A DNA stretch of 64,000 nucleotides from Thalassia testudinum (lineage: Eukaryota > Streptophyta > Magnoliopsida > Alismatales > Hydrocharitaceae). This document shows, one piece after another, positions 46,901-58,870 of the stretch; the first letter of the stretch is position 1, and every line of letters begins with the position of its first letter. Both the position numbers and the translations under genes were made by a program. The DNA lies in assembly GCA_037157565.1 (NCBI GenBank), contig JAZHRO010000012.1, positions 55,047,501 to 55,111,500 on the forward strand, in the 5' to 3' direction. The notes under the pieces were generated by a model. It saw only the letters and a program-made list of their open reading frames with translations, was not told where the DNA came from and made no database searches.

Positions 46901-48982
46901 GGTTGTTTCAGAAATTACATAGCTGGGTTTGAAGGGAAATGTAGCTGCAATTGCAGCACTTTTCTCTAAATCTAAGATTTGTACACATAAAACACACAAA
47001 TCAGAAATTTACTCAACACAATCTGACAAGGGTTTCAATTCATAGAAAAATCACTCGGGAATACAAATCAAAACCAAAATCCCTTGTCAGTAACATCTGA
47101 TCAAATCAGAGTTAAAAGAGCAGCTGATCTAATTCTTTCTAATGCTATAGACAGCATGTAGAAAGAATCAAATCAATCAATTTAAACCAAACATTCCAAT
47201 CCCAAAATTCTGGAACCTTAAGGAATATGGAGAATTCCTTAGGTTAGGAAAACAGATTGACTCCTCAAAATCAACTAGAAGATGTAAGGTAGAGCCTCAA
47301 ATCAACTAAGTGATTTTTCATTGACTCAACCATGCATTCAGGACATTGAAAACCTCACAAGAATCCAGTTAAGATCATGGCTCTTCTAAGGTGAATTTTG
47401 ACTTCAAAATCACCTCAGATTCCTTGCCAAGCAGTGAATCAAGATTAAAATCCTCAGTCTACTACATCAAACATTCAAAGCTCAAATGAATGAAATTCAT
47501 TACAATCCAAATTCAATATCAATCCAGCAAACCAATTCTCTTTTAAACTCAGATCAGGGGCTTTTGTGAGCAAAATGAAATGAGTGAAAAGCCCCTAACA
47601 TGATCTTTGACGCTAATTTCAGATCTGATATCAGAAGACAATCAGATCTAAAATTAGGTCTAATTAGTGGGTGAAATTGCGAGAAATAAATTGCGGGAAT
47701 CTGAAGTGAAATGGAAAACATGAAGAGGGGGAAAATTCATGATCAATGGTTGTGTGAAACCGTCTCCTCTGATCTGGAAAGATCAGAGGAGGTGAGGGGG
47801 GAATTTACTCTAATTCTACTCCTACTGCTAAACTAACAAAACAACAAAGTTAATCACTAAAATTTACTCTAATTCTACTGCTAATCTACTTAACTACTTC
47901 TACAGCTAACTACAAAGCAATAAAACTATTCTAACAGGAAGAATGGGACCTATAGAAGGGAGGGAGGTGAGCTCCAGCGGAGGGAAAAGCCTTCTACTGA
48001 AGCTTCAGGGTCGTCCTCAGGTGCTATGAGGTCCTTAGCGATGAGGAGGATCGGGGAGAAGTCGAGGATTTCACATCCGGTGGCTGTGAAATCAGGGATT
48101 TGGTGGGGAGGGGTAGTTGGAGTGGAAGAACGACCGATAAGAAGGTAGGAGAGAGCGATCCTTTGCGTGTGCAACCACTGAGTTGCTTAAGTAGCAATCT
48201 CAGTGGCTCAGATCACCGCGTAAGTGAAGATAATCGTCGATGGAACCAGCAGCAAGGATGAGAGGAGAGGAGCGTGCGGGCTGCCAAATTAAAAACTGAC
48301 CGTAGGATGGGATATGGGGAGTTGGGTGAGCATACGCGCCGCTTCGTGCGAAGCTTCGATGCAGATCGGGCTGCAGATCAAAATCAAGGGAGATTGGACG
48401 TCCGAGATTCGCCAAGTTCTTCGCGCGCTACAGTGTGTGCGAGGGGCAGCAGGTGGCTCGGGTCTTTTGGGTAATTTGCAAGGAGAGGTCCCTCACAAAG
48501 GGGTAGAAAAATTATGAATAGGTCTATAAGTGGTAAGAAATAGTAATTGAACGGACCTAAGGGCTTTCAAAGAGGTCTCTGTGGGTTACAAATAGGTCTG
48601 GGAAAGTTTTCTAAAGAAGAAAATGTGATGCATGAAGGACCTAAATGTAAACTCTAAGTTTTAAAGCCTTAATGATGTCCAAATGCCTTCAAGTTTTTAT
48701 ATGTGCTCAATTGAACATTTGAGAAATTAATTATACTTTTGATTTGGACTTTTAAACTTGTTTGTGTGTTCAATTAACACTTGGATCACCATTTGATCTT
48801 TATCTCAAGAATATCTCGTTTTATGACCTAATTATGCAATTTTAACACAGAATCAAGGTTTTAGGCCTTTTTCTTTGATTCCCACACTTAACCCTTTTTA
48901 TTTGTTAATTTGATATTGTTTAACCTAGTTTCTAGCTTAACTTTAGCTTTTTAGCTATGATGAGTCGCCACTCATCAGGCAC
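43902..48982 (-). mobile_element. Element E: about 5.07-kb solo-LTR-like insertion in C's gag
   Basis: C's gag reading is interrupted between about 43906 and 48978. Read on the minus strand, the insert begins TGATGAGTGGCGACTCATCA at 48977 and ends ATATCAATA at 43907, with possible TSDs GGCAC (48978-48982) and GGCGC (43902-43906). A different reading with a perfect GCTAT duplication (43905-43909 and 48953-48957) is also possible. No gag-pol and no second LTR are visible inside; LTRs of this size are known in the Ogre/Tat lineage. A TATA-like TACTTAAG lies near 48190 (minus). Most of 44000-46500 is very AT-rich and I see no gene in it. Confidence 0.55.
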
Positions 48983-49330
48983 CCATGGAGGCGAGTGGAG
49001 CTCCTCTTGTACTATATCCCTGATCAGCTGAGCGAGGTCTTGGGTTTGAACTCCCGGGAGAAGTGGCAGGTCAACTGGCACCTCGGGCTCGACACGTCCG
49101 CCCCTCCGACCTTGTCCACGACCGCATCCGCGGCCTGCCTCAAGAACTCCATGACGAGGCATCTCCTGCAAGGAGACGCGAAAGACGGAATAAAAGAAGT
49201 CAACTCTAACGGACTTCAACGAAAGGAACTCAGAATAGATGTCAAGCGGTACGTTGTGGTGGTTACTCTAGTTACATGCACGTGAATTGGTTATTCTAAA
49301 GCTAGTTAGTTCATTTCTCAGGACGATCTT
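48979..49330 (-). pseudogene. Element C gag N-terminus and leader
   Basis: Downstream of the primer site the minus strand gives a Gly/Arg-rich gag start (MPRHGVLEAGRGCGRGQGRR) and QTQDLAQLIRDIVQEEL, then reaches the E boundary at PPWVP. Its continuation is at 43906 in the same frame. Confidence 0.75.
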
Positions 49331-49342
49331 GCTCTAATACCA
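49331..49342 (-). other. Primer-binding site of element C (initiator tRNA-Met)
   Basis: On the minus strand it reads TGGTATTAGAGC, one change from the initiator-Met site TGGTATCAGAGC, three bases inside the 5' LTR. Confidence 0.85.
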
Positions 49343-49345
49343 TTT

Positions 49346-52000
49346 TGTTACGACTCGATTCCCGAATCCCTACAGGACTTGAGGCCATCTCGACTTGACT
49401 AACCCCAAGACCCAGTCGTCCAACAAGAAATAACCGAAAAGTAGGAAAATAAACCACATTCATGATGCAAGGTAACTAACAGTAAAAGCGTACAAGCAGT
49501 AAAGGAAGTAAAAGCTGCTAAACATTTCATACTACCACAACAATAGGAAAGTAGAACAAAAGTACAGTAACAGGAACAGTAAGCAAAGTCTAAGCTCACT
49601 AGCGGAAAAGAGCGTACAACAACAGTAAGAAAACTATTGCTGGCTCGACTGGGCCCAACACCCTCTGCAGCTGGTAACTCGAGCTGCTCAACTCCTGGAC
49701 CTGTAAAGGGTTATGAGAAAATAGAGTCAGCGAACACTGAGTGGAGTGGTAACCAAACTATCTAAAACAGTAAAAGCTATCAAGTAAGTTTATCTTTTCT
49801 AATTATTTTATTTTACAAGTAATTCATTTTCACCCATTGGTTTACTTTCAGATTTCTATCTTGATCTCACATGTTCCTCGTGGGAACGATCTTGATTGCA
49901 ATCTTTTCCGAAGAGTAGAAGGCACACATGGTGCTCTCTTGGCCGGGAGAGTCCCCCGTGGTAGTCCTACACCCAATCAACCACCCCGGGGTCACAGACA
50001 GACGTAACGGTGACTACGGCACGTGCGATAAGCGTACGGGTATCTACCCTGCATTGGCACGTAGTTAGTCGTTTCCGCTAGCGGGTACGCCCAAAGTAAT
50101 AGCACGGAACAGTATAGGGCGTAGCCCTCTCAGAAACAAGGGTCTACCCTCTCAAAACCAAACAGGGGTCTCGCCCCTCCACAATTCGTGCACCCACGTC
50201 TGACTACACTGGTTTTCCCAATGGGCCTAACAAGTCAATGTAGAGTGGCTAGCTGAACCCTAGGTCCCGTGGGGTGGCTAGCTCCCTCCCTAGACTAGTA
50301 GCTCTCCCCAGTACAATGTACGCGAGGGTCAACAGAAGTCAGGGAGAGTGGCCAATCCTAACCCCGGATCCCAACTCAAGGGCGGCTAGCTCTGCTCTAC
50401 ACTAAAAGGGAGACAGTCACTCTCCTTTGTACCACGTACTCAAGGGCCAGCACACTTCCCATCTACATTTCCAGACTTTCCATTCATTCACAGGAGTTCT
50501 ACTCCTAATTCTCCGGGTTCATGCCCAAATTCACCATATTATTCCATACCAGATTTCATCATTCACAATTCCATTCGTATTCTACACATGCAGCTCGTAT
50601 TTCCACAATTTAACACATGCACAAGCGATATCACAGGTAACTATTTAGTTAACTCAGACATTTCATATTCTAACAGGCATCTCGTATTTATTAACAGGCA
50701 ATTGTTTATAATTCAGCTCATTCATTTATGACTGCAATCTCAATCATGCATACAAACAATGCAACTATTTCTCGTCCTAGAATTCATGTCACATCCTAGG
50801 ATTCTAGTTATCTAATTATCATGACTGCATTCATGTTTTATAAATAAAATAGGGGGAAACCACTCTACCAAACAATCTGGGAGTATTGGGGGCTCGAACT
50901 GCAGACTCACGTGCCTCTTCAAGTCCCAAACATGAAACAGGTCAAAGTCCTATACCAAGGAACACATCACAGCGGAATGTTCAGAATAGTATATAAAGGT
51001 TTCTAACATGTAGAGGAACTCACAAGGAAACCACAGATATTTCATTTGCGTAAAACAGATCCTGATCGGACCCTAAACAGGTCAAAACAAGTCTGCAGAC
51101 CCAAATTAGACGTTTGGAACCAAGTCCAGATGTCTTAAAAGTCGCCAGAGTCTCATCTCAAGTCCCTATGTCGACCTCAGATGTCCAAGACTCCTCCCCG
51201 ACCATCTGGACCTAGTTCCAAACGTTCGACTAGTCCTCCGGTCGTCTAGTAAGCTGTTTAGACGTCCGAAAAGCGTAAGAGGGCATGCCACGAGCCTTCC
51301 CAAAGCTGCTCCTATGCACGACAAAGTAGCACAACCCTTTTTAGCCAAGAAAATCACTCTATGGTGCGGCCTACATGGCCGTAACTGTGAGGAAGATGTA
51401 CCTTTGCAATACACCTGCTTTCAGACGTCCAGTGTCGTCACCAGACGTCTAACCCGTCATCCGGAAGGCACCCCGGACGTCTAATACCGGAAAAACTCCA
51501 GTATCAAAATGCACTCCCGCTCCTCTCACCGTGCTCTGCCGTGGCTCCTCCCTCTTAGCTGCAGCTTCGGTCGCTACAGGAAGTCGGGAACGACACCCCA
51601 GCGTTCTCCTCCTCCCGCATGCGTCGCGGTGGCCGTGCAACACTTCGGCGAGCTCCCACGAAGCTCGTGAGCTCAACCTCCTCCTTCTCTTCACACCGCT
51701 CCTCCTCACTCTTGCTCCATCTCTCTCGCGCACCTCCTCACGCCAGTGGAGTGGGGAGTAAGGTGGTGGTGGTGGAGTGGAGAGGAGAGGAAGGGGGGCT
51801 CTTATATAGGCAATGGGTTAGGGTTCGACGAGGGGAAGAAAAAGAATAAGAGAGGAGAGAGAACGAACTGCGCGTTGTCTACGCGTAGAAAGCAACTGCA
51901 CGTACAGGTTTTTCAATTTCTAGACGTCTGGGAAGGGGTCCAGACATCTAACTGACAGTGCAGACGTCTTAAAAGGCTTAAAACAGAACGAGCCTTTACA
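49346..52000 (-). repeat. 5' LTR of element C
   Basis: 2655 bp, matching 10386-13048 (inverted) and the three 3' LTR fragments. A TATA box (CTATATAAG, minus strand) lies near 51806. CAGACGTCTG-type motifs lie at 51110-51490 and 51920-51970. Confidence 0.92.
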
Positions 52001-53013
52001 ATAGAGAAATCATCCATGAAGACTTCCATAAACTCTCCCACCATTTCAGAGTATATGGCTAGCATACACCTTTGAAAAGTTGCAAGTGCATTGCATAAGT
52101 CGAATGACATCCTACGGAAAGCAAAGGTTTTGTAGGGACAGGTGAAAGTCATTTTTTCCTAATCCTCGGGATGGATAGGGACTTGATTGTATCCCGAGTA
52201 ACCGTCAAGGAAACAAAAGTACTTCTGCCCGGCAAGTCTTTCAAGGATTTGATCCATAAAGGGCAAAGGGAAATGATCCTTTTTCGTGGCTGTGTTTAGC
52301 TTCCTATAATCAATACAAACCCTCCAAGAGGAAACTGAACGAGTTGTGACAGATTCTCCTTTCTTGTTAGTCACAACGATAATCCCGGCTTTCATGGGAA
52401 CAATTTGCATGGGACTTACTCAAGGACTATTAGAGATTGGATAAATGATCCCTGAATCTAACCACTTGATAATTTCTTTCTTGACCACTTCTCACATATT
52501 AGGTTTTAATCTCCTCTGCATTTGGCGAAAAGGACGGAATCCATCTTCCAAAAATATTCTGTGATTGCAATAAGATGGCTCAATCCCCCTAAGGTCATGA
52601 ATGGTCCAACTAATTGCCTCCTTGTGTTCCTTCAGGACCTTGATCAATTTAATCTCCTGCTCCTTAGTTAATCTGGCACTGATAATCACAGGGAGCATCT
52701 TTTGAGGTCCCAAAAACTAATATTTCAAATTCTCAGGCAATGGTTTCAGTTCAAGCTGGGGCGGGTTTTGGATTGAAGGTAAGGATGATGCTGATGAAGA
52801 TTCATCAAGCGAAAGAGGCTGAAAGTGAATAGCCTCTTTAGAATGTGGTAGTTTTGCCACAGAGGGTTGCAGGTCAAATTCATCACCACAGAAGGAACTT
52901 TCAATTGCAGAAACTACCATACAAGTTTCAATATTTAAACTATCTTCCTCAAGTTCCTCTATAAATCCACAATCCTTGAATTTGTTAATCGCCTTAAAAA
53001 TATCCAATTTCAA
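52001..53013 (-). pseudogene. Element A reverse transcriptase, N-terminal half
   Basis: Four adjoining minus-strand stretches read through the RT. 52717-53013 and 52492-52713 give the Athila linker (LELKPLPENLKY and AISWTIHDLRGIEPSYCNH). 52159-52410 gives SWRVCIDYRKLNTATKKDHF and FLDGYSGYNQVPI. 51913-52152 gives YKTFAFRRMSFDLCNALATF and FMDDFSI. It ends at the element C boundary immediately after that active-site motif; the rest is at 15256 and below. Confidence 0.87.
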
Positions 53014-53016
53014 TTT

Positions 53017-54117
53017 CTAATCCCTAAAGGCGATTTCCATGCTACCGCTTTCACAGTTGATATTGGCCTTTGCGGTAGCTAGGAACGATCGCCCTAGAAT
53101 GATGGGCGTGTTTCTCAGATTTTCAGGTACATCCATGTCAAAGACAAGGAAATCTACAGGAAAATAGAAATCCTTAACATTAACAATAACATCTTCAATA
53201 ACGCCTCGTGGACTTGTGACCAAATGGTCTGCTAACTGCAGCGTTACTGAGGTCGGTCGAAGTCCACCTAATCCGAATTTCTTGTAAAGAGAAATCGGAA
53301 TTAGGTTAATAGATACCCCTAGATTCAGAAGTGCTCTATCAAAAGTGTAATCTCCGATGACACAAGAAATCAAAAGAGCACCTGGATCTCTCTTTTTCTG
53401 AGGAAGGTGATGTAGGATAACAGAACTAGCCTGCTCGAAGAGTACCACCTTCCTTGGAATAGATTCTCTTGACTTACGCTTCTGTGTACATAAATTCTTC
53501 AAAAATTTAACGAAAGCCAGTATGTGTTTAATAGCGTTGAAGAGCGGGATATTGATTTCGACATTCTTGAATATATTCAAGAGCTCCTCGTTACTATCAA
53601 CAGGCTTCTTATTCCTAGGTTTAATCAAGGCCTCAGGAAAAGGAACATGAGTCAGATCTTTGGAATCAGGTTCCTGAGCCTTGATTTCTTCTTCAAAGTT
53701 CTCCTTTCTCTCCTCAGAATTTCCAGGATTTGGTAGATCAGAACAATGAGGTTGTAGATCCTGAGTTTGTTTTCCACTCCTCAAGGTAACTGAATTAGCA
53801 GATGCATACGGGTTTGGGTCTTGGGGAGGGGTAGGAAAGATTGGAGGGGCTTCATTAGCCAAAAACCTTTTATTTGAGGAAGAAGCAGAAGAGGAAGGAC
53901 CCTGCTCAACCACCTGAGCATGTGCGTGTGGGTCCCTGTGATTCTCGTACCCTTGGGCATGATTGCCCGGATTCTGGATATTATGCTGGTTGGGTACAAG
54001 TTGAGATAGCAGAGATCTAGGTTGACGAGAATTAGCAATGAACCCGATTTGCAAGTTGTCCAGCGAGGTTTTCATTTGCTGCATGAGGTGGAGCATAGAT
54101 CCTTGCATTTCTACCAT
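53017..54117 (-). pseudogene. Element A gag C-terminus and protease
   Basis: A 366-codon open stretch. It has a Gln/Asn/Ser-rich linker, then FPEALIKPRNKKPVDSNEEL and a region with RALLNLGVSINLIPISLYKK (DLGAS-like site with Asp replaced by Asn), LQLADHLVTSPRGVIEDVIV and FYFPVDFLVFDMD, characteristic of Athila proteases. Loss of the catalytic Asp suggests an inactive protease. Confidence 0.84.
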
Positions 54118-55345
54118 ATGTCAGTTCAGATCAGCTTGCCCTACGGGTTGACGGGCATTCAAAGATGGATGATTGACCTAATTCGGGGGCAGCTGAGTGT
54201 AAACATGACCCTGACCCATTGGTCTTCGCGGAGCATAATTGCTGGGTCAGAATTGGGTCTGCTCCCCTGGGTTTTTCTAGGAGAAGTTAGGGTGGTTCCT
54301 CCAACCCGAATTATAAGCATTGGAGTAAGGGTTAGACCTAATATTCTCTTGTACAGCATAGACATCCTCATAGGGTGAGGATGGAGAGAAAGAAAATGAG
54401 GGATTAGAGAAACTGGGATCAAAGGCCCTAATTTGGAACCCGTAGGGTTCCGAATAATGCTGACTCACAGGTTGAGCCGCATCAAGTTGATTCACGAACT
54501 CCTGTCCAGAAGGAGCTCGCGATGAATGGAATCCCGAATTCTGGGATTGAGTGGATCGAGAATTGTTCATTGAATTTTTCAACCATCCACTCCTCCATCC
54601 TTTTAGTAACCAAGTCCACCTTATCTAGTTTATTGCAAATCAATTCCATATCGAATGAATGAGAATCATGGACTTCATTAACATTCGATCTAGGTTGTTG
54701 GAACCAGTTAAAAGTATCCATAGAGGCATGATTGATCGAATTCTCGCTCATCTCCTCAAACAAATCGTGCACGCTATCTGCATCTTTGTTGAGGAAATTG
54801 CCTCCGCAAGAAGCGTCCACGTGATTTCTGAGTTGTTCAGTCAACCCGTGGTAGAAGATCTGCACAAGCTGCCATTTCAGCACCTCGTGGTGTGGACACC
54901 TCCGCAATAAGCCCTGGAGTTGCTCCCAGGCAACATGAAACTGCTCCCCCGACTGCTGAGTGAGGGTAGAAATCTCCCATCTCAAAGCATTGGTACATCC
55001 GATAAGAAAGAATTTCTTCAGAAAAGTTGATTTCAAATCATTCCAAGTTGCAATTAGCCTTCCTATACTCCTGTACCAATGAGCGGCTTTATCCCTAAGA
55101 GAGTGGGGGAAGAGCCTCATGATCATCTGCTCCTCATTCACGTTTCGTGCCTTGGTGGTTTGGACCAAAGTGGTCAAGTCCTCCAAGTATTGAAACAGAT
55201 CTTCAGAGCCAAGCCCATGGAAATGTTTGATCAGGCTTAACACCTGGGGCTTGATTTCTATGTCTCTGGCAGGAATCTGGACATCAGGACGTTCCCCGTA
55301 ATTTGAAGGATCATAAATATCCTTCAAGGGTTGAGCACCCTGCAT
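54118..55345 (-). pseudogene. Element A gag
   Basis: 54482-55345 (287 codons) carries the gag core: FHGLGSEDLFQYLEDL, SLRDKAAHWYRSIGRLIATW, HEVLKWQLVQIFYHGL and EEMSENSINHASMD. 54277-54582 continues in another frame and ends in YNSGWRNHPNFS, as in Athila gags. No zinc knuckle is evident. At least one frameshift lies near 54500. Confidence 0.84.
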
Positions 55346-56710
55346 TCTCTAGAACCATTCTTGCATTCTCTGGATTTGTTCTAGCTGTCTTTGAAATAGC
55401 TCTTGTGGATTATGAGGCAGAGGAGGCTGTTAATTTGCCATGGAATCAATTTGGCCAAAATCCAATCTACGCTTCCTAGAATACTCCTTCCCAGCTTAAA
55501 CTAGGAAAAGGTCGGAAGGACTGGGGATAAGAACCCTGTAGTACAACAAAACAAGCCTGTCCTTAAGTGGGGTAGCCTAAGGATCTACAGACTCTCAAAA
55601 TCCGCCTTAAGATTATAAACTATTTACTCTACTTGAGTCCACTCAATCCAACCAGTTAGAAGGAGGGACTGGGAGAAGGTTCTTCCTTCGGCTTGCGCCT
55701 CCGGTTCCTAGTATACCCCCCATCCGTGGACGTTTGACGCTACTCCCCTCGCTGGACATCAGATTGATCAGTACAAGCAGGTTAATCATAAATAATCTCA
55801 GACTGGACCCCAAAGAGCAAATCAGTCCTTAAGGACAACGTCTACTTGATTTTATTTAGGCTTGGGATTGTAGTGCTTATGGAATGTGGTGAGTCCTTAA
55901 AATGTGTTGTGCCCTTAATGATCAATTAAGAATGTGTGAGTGCGTGCACAACTAGGGTTTTCAAGTAAGATTATTTGTGATGAGTAGATTTTAAGGCTCA
56001 AATGTTGCTTAAGTAGCTTTTATGGTTTAAAATTAGGTTTAATTCAATCAAATTTGAGGCAAACCAGGTTTTCAAGCACGGGTGAAGATCACTTTCCTTT
56101 TGAAATAAAAAATAAAGTGGAGTACCTGGTATTGACCTAAATTGAAAACCCTAAGGGGAAGCTACTTAGTGAGTTGATTTTAGGTTAAGTGGTGCAACCC
56201 AAACAACTAAAATAATTGGTCAAGATTGCACCACTAGGTTAGGCACACAAATTGATTAACCTAGACTAATTTCTACTCTTTTATATGTTGATTTGTGTGT
56301 ACCGATCCCACATATTAAAATCCGGTTGAGTAGAAAAAAATCAATTAGGTTAAGTGCCTTGAATATGGGTGTATGTAGTGTGTATGTTGAATTGCCCCAC
56401 AAGAAATATCTTTTTGTTGATTTTTAATATGTGGGTGAGATGAATGTGAGTTGAAATCTAAGTAACCAAACTAACCCTAGAATTTATGCAAACACCTAGG
56501 TTAATTGGAGTTTGAATTAATGTGGTGAAATGGAATCTATGGATGGGGAAGAATAAGGAGCACTTACAGTTGTCTTTAACTGCACTTTACTCCAATCTAC
56601 TGCTTGAAGATCCCCTATTAAGGTACCTGCAAAACAATAGACAAGAGATAAAGTAAGTTAGAAAATAATAAAGCACGCGAAATGCGGAAAGAAAATCGAA
56701 AATCGTTACC
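55346..56710 (-). other. 5' leader of element A
   Basis: About 1.4 kb between primer site and gag without a supported gene. Confidence 0.6.
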
Positions 56711-56728
56711 TCCCCGGCAACAGTGCCA
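56711..56728 (-). other. Primer-binding site of element A (tRNA-Asp)
   Basis: On the minus strand it reads TGGCACTGTTGCCGGGGA, two changes from the tRNA-Asp complement, three bases inside the 5' LTR. Confidence 0.85.
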
Positions 56729-56731
56729 AAA

Positions 56732-58450
56732 TGTTAATTGCGGAAAACTACGCGATCAAAGTTAGTTTCGAGAAACCCGTCGTTGTAGTTCGATTTGCGA
56801 AGAAATCCATCAATAGATAAATTTATACCAAAATTCTAGGAATTCCTAGGTGAACATAGGGAGGCTACGTCAATCTAAAATATGCAATTATATATATATA
56901 TTTTTTTTTGAAAATGAGATAATTACAATGGAACTAATATAAACAATAAGATAGAGAGAGAGAATAATCACTTGATATAATCAGAATGCTTTTACAACTA
57001 CAAAGCAGGAAATGATTACAACTAGAAAGCAAAAAATTCTATTCGAAAAAGCAATCAAAAAGAAGGAAGAGAGATGTTATCCTCCTCGACGAATGCTTAG
57101 AGGACAAACCAGACGGAGTGACGCCTAGAAGACGGAGGACGGAGCGAGAAGGAGGACGAAGTAGGAAGAAGTGGGAATGGGACAGCACGTCGTCGTCGTC
57201 GTGGGATTCACTTCCGGAACGGGGGTAAGAAAATTGGATTTAGCTCTAGAATAGCATCCCGGGTGTGAGACAAGCTTCTCTTGAGCTTTGGCGAGGGAGA
57301 GAGGTGAAGGAAGGGATGAATGAAATGTGGGGGGCGTAGGTCTTTTTATAGGTGTAGAGGTTGGGGGCAAAAAGGTCATTTTAAGTTCAAAACAATAAAT
57401 TAGGGGTCTTTAGTGACGGATTTGCTGAAGTGCGTACTCCTCCTTGCCTCCTTGCGCCCAACACCCATCCACGTTCTTGCAAGATCAGTCGTCCGATCTC
57501 AAGATCGGACGGCTTAAATCGCTCCTTGCCATCTCCTCTTCGTCAGCTCAACGCACAAGCACGAATCTTCTCAGTCGTCCAATCTCGCATCCAATGGCTT
57601 AGAATGGATCGCGCCCCCTGCGTCTGATTAAGCGTTTGCATCTACGTAGGATCACGCGTGCGTGAACCACGCGCATCCGTTGTGCCACGTCGCCCGCTCC
57701 TCGCCTGCACGATCTACATCGAATGGATGAATTGAATGTACCCCGCACCTTCACCTCAATTTGAGGCTGTTGGGGATTCGATCCCCCGGCATCTGCTTCG
57801 CGAGCATGCCCACGACCAATGCACTACGGCCTGTTCTTTGTCTCGCTTAGGAATTAGGCGCACGCGATCGTGGCCATTGAACCATGATCCAACAGCCTTG
57901 ATCGCCTGTGCCTTTGCCTTCAGAAGTGCAGCTACAAGTCCTTGCAAATTTGGCTGGGCCGGTTTGGGTGGCCAAGATGGTGCCACGTGGTGCCATCTTG
58001 GCCATCCATCTTCTGTGACTTGTAGAAGGTGCCACGAATGTCGGATTGGATCAATTTTCGCGTCGTTAGGCTGCGATCATCGATCCAAACCCATCCGTGT
58101 GGTCAGATTTGTCATCTGAAGTGTGAATTAGTACCATCTTAGCCCTTGATCTTTGACCTTCCTCGGATTATATCTGATGCTACGGAAGTCCGATCGGGGC
58201 GATATTGGAGTCATTGAACTCTAATCATCGCCCTTATCAGATTCATACGGTTGGATCTTTGATCTGAGGCCCCGATTAAAATTCGCCCTGTCCCTGGCCA
58301 CCAAAAAGAAGAAATTACTATACAATTTGTACAATTTTACCTAAATGCATGATGATGCATGTTATGCAATATTTACAACGCATGATGCTAATATGATACT
58401 AAGAACATGCATTAATAGATATTTTTGGCTATTTAGATGTATGCACATCA
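56732..58450 (-). repeat. 5' LTR of element A
   Basis: 1719 bp, paired with 7292-9020. A TATA box (TATAAAAA, minus) lies near 57350. Half of the hairpin found at 7969-7998 is deleted here. The tRNA-like stretch is retained at about 57770-57845. Confidence 0.93.
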
Positions 58451-58870
58451 AGCGGTGGTAGCTAATTAGTTTCATAAATTTCCTCTTGAAATTTCGCTTA
58501 TCAAAACTCTCCTTCATGCTATTCAGAGTTCTTTTGGGGAACCCATACAAGTAAAGATAGAGTCCACCCTTTTGCACTACTGGTGGACCAATAAACTGCA
58601 AGTACAACCTTGGAAAGCTACATGGGACTTCATAGCTCATCATTGGTCTTAGCGGGTATGCTCCCTATGCTACATACATCCTTCGGTGAACATCTTGGCC
58701 TCCAGAATTGCAAAATTGGGTGAAGGATACTAACGCTTCTACACTTCTCTTGCAGACCTGCCCTGAAGGCTTACGGGGATCTTTCACTTGGATCAGATTC
58801 AAATGCCATATGCTATTACATGAACTCATGTTTTGGGTCTTTGCATATTTCATTTTCTCTGTCTAAGCTT
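58451..58870 (+). pseudogene. LINE ORF2 C-terminus, right part
   Basis: Directly after the AGCGG target site the plus strand continues the RNase H-like domain interrupted at 7291. Readable motifs are KTLLHAIQSSFGEPIQVKIE and a later stretch ending ILASRIAKLGEGY, with stops and a frameshift. The LINE 3' end probably lies between 58870 and 59000 but I see no clear poly(A) tail. Confidence 0.7.

Larger units (their letters stand above)
15257..52000 (-). mobile_element. Element C: Tekay/Del-type chromovirus inside element A's RT
   Basis: C runs from TGTTATGACCCGG at 15257 to GCCTTTACA at 52000 and separates the two halves of A's reverse transcriptase, just after the FMDD motif. The flanks are ACAGA (15252-15256) and ATAGA (52001-52005), a TSD with one change. 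Minus-strand coding (39420-43906 and 48979-49219) has Tekay/Del features: long LTRs, an initiator-Met primer site, a CCHC gag and a chromodomain-like integrase tail. Its 3' LTR is interrupted by B and F and its gag by E. Without inserts it is about 10.4 kb. Confidence 0.9.
7287..58455 (-). mobile_element. Element A: Athila-type Ty3/gypsy element hosting the nest, TSD AGCGG
   Basis: Two related LTRs, 7292-9020 and 56732-58450, are flanked by the same five bases AGCGG (7287-7291 and 58451-58455), so one insertion event spans both. Coding is on the minus strand, so the right LTR is the 5' LTR. A primer site complementary to tRNA-Asp lies just inside it. Gag and the start of pol lie at 52001-55345; the rest of pol lies at 13230-15256. 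The break in pol is exactly where element C sits. Solo LTR D interrupts the 3' domain. Without these inserts A is about 11.7 kb. The protein signatures ([10 protein letters not shown] in integrase, FYFPVDF in protease) mark the Athila lineage. Confidence 0.93.

Noticed and set aside
47950..48174. 74-codon minus-strand frame downstream of a TATA-like site in element E
   Set aside because: It has a plausible leader position but no recognisable content, and is most likely LTR R/U5 sequence.
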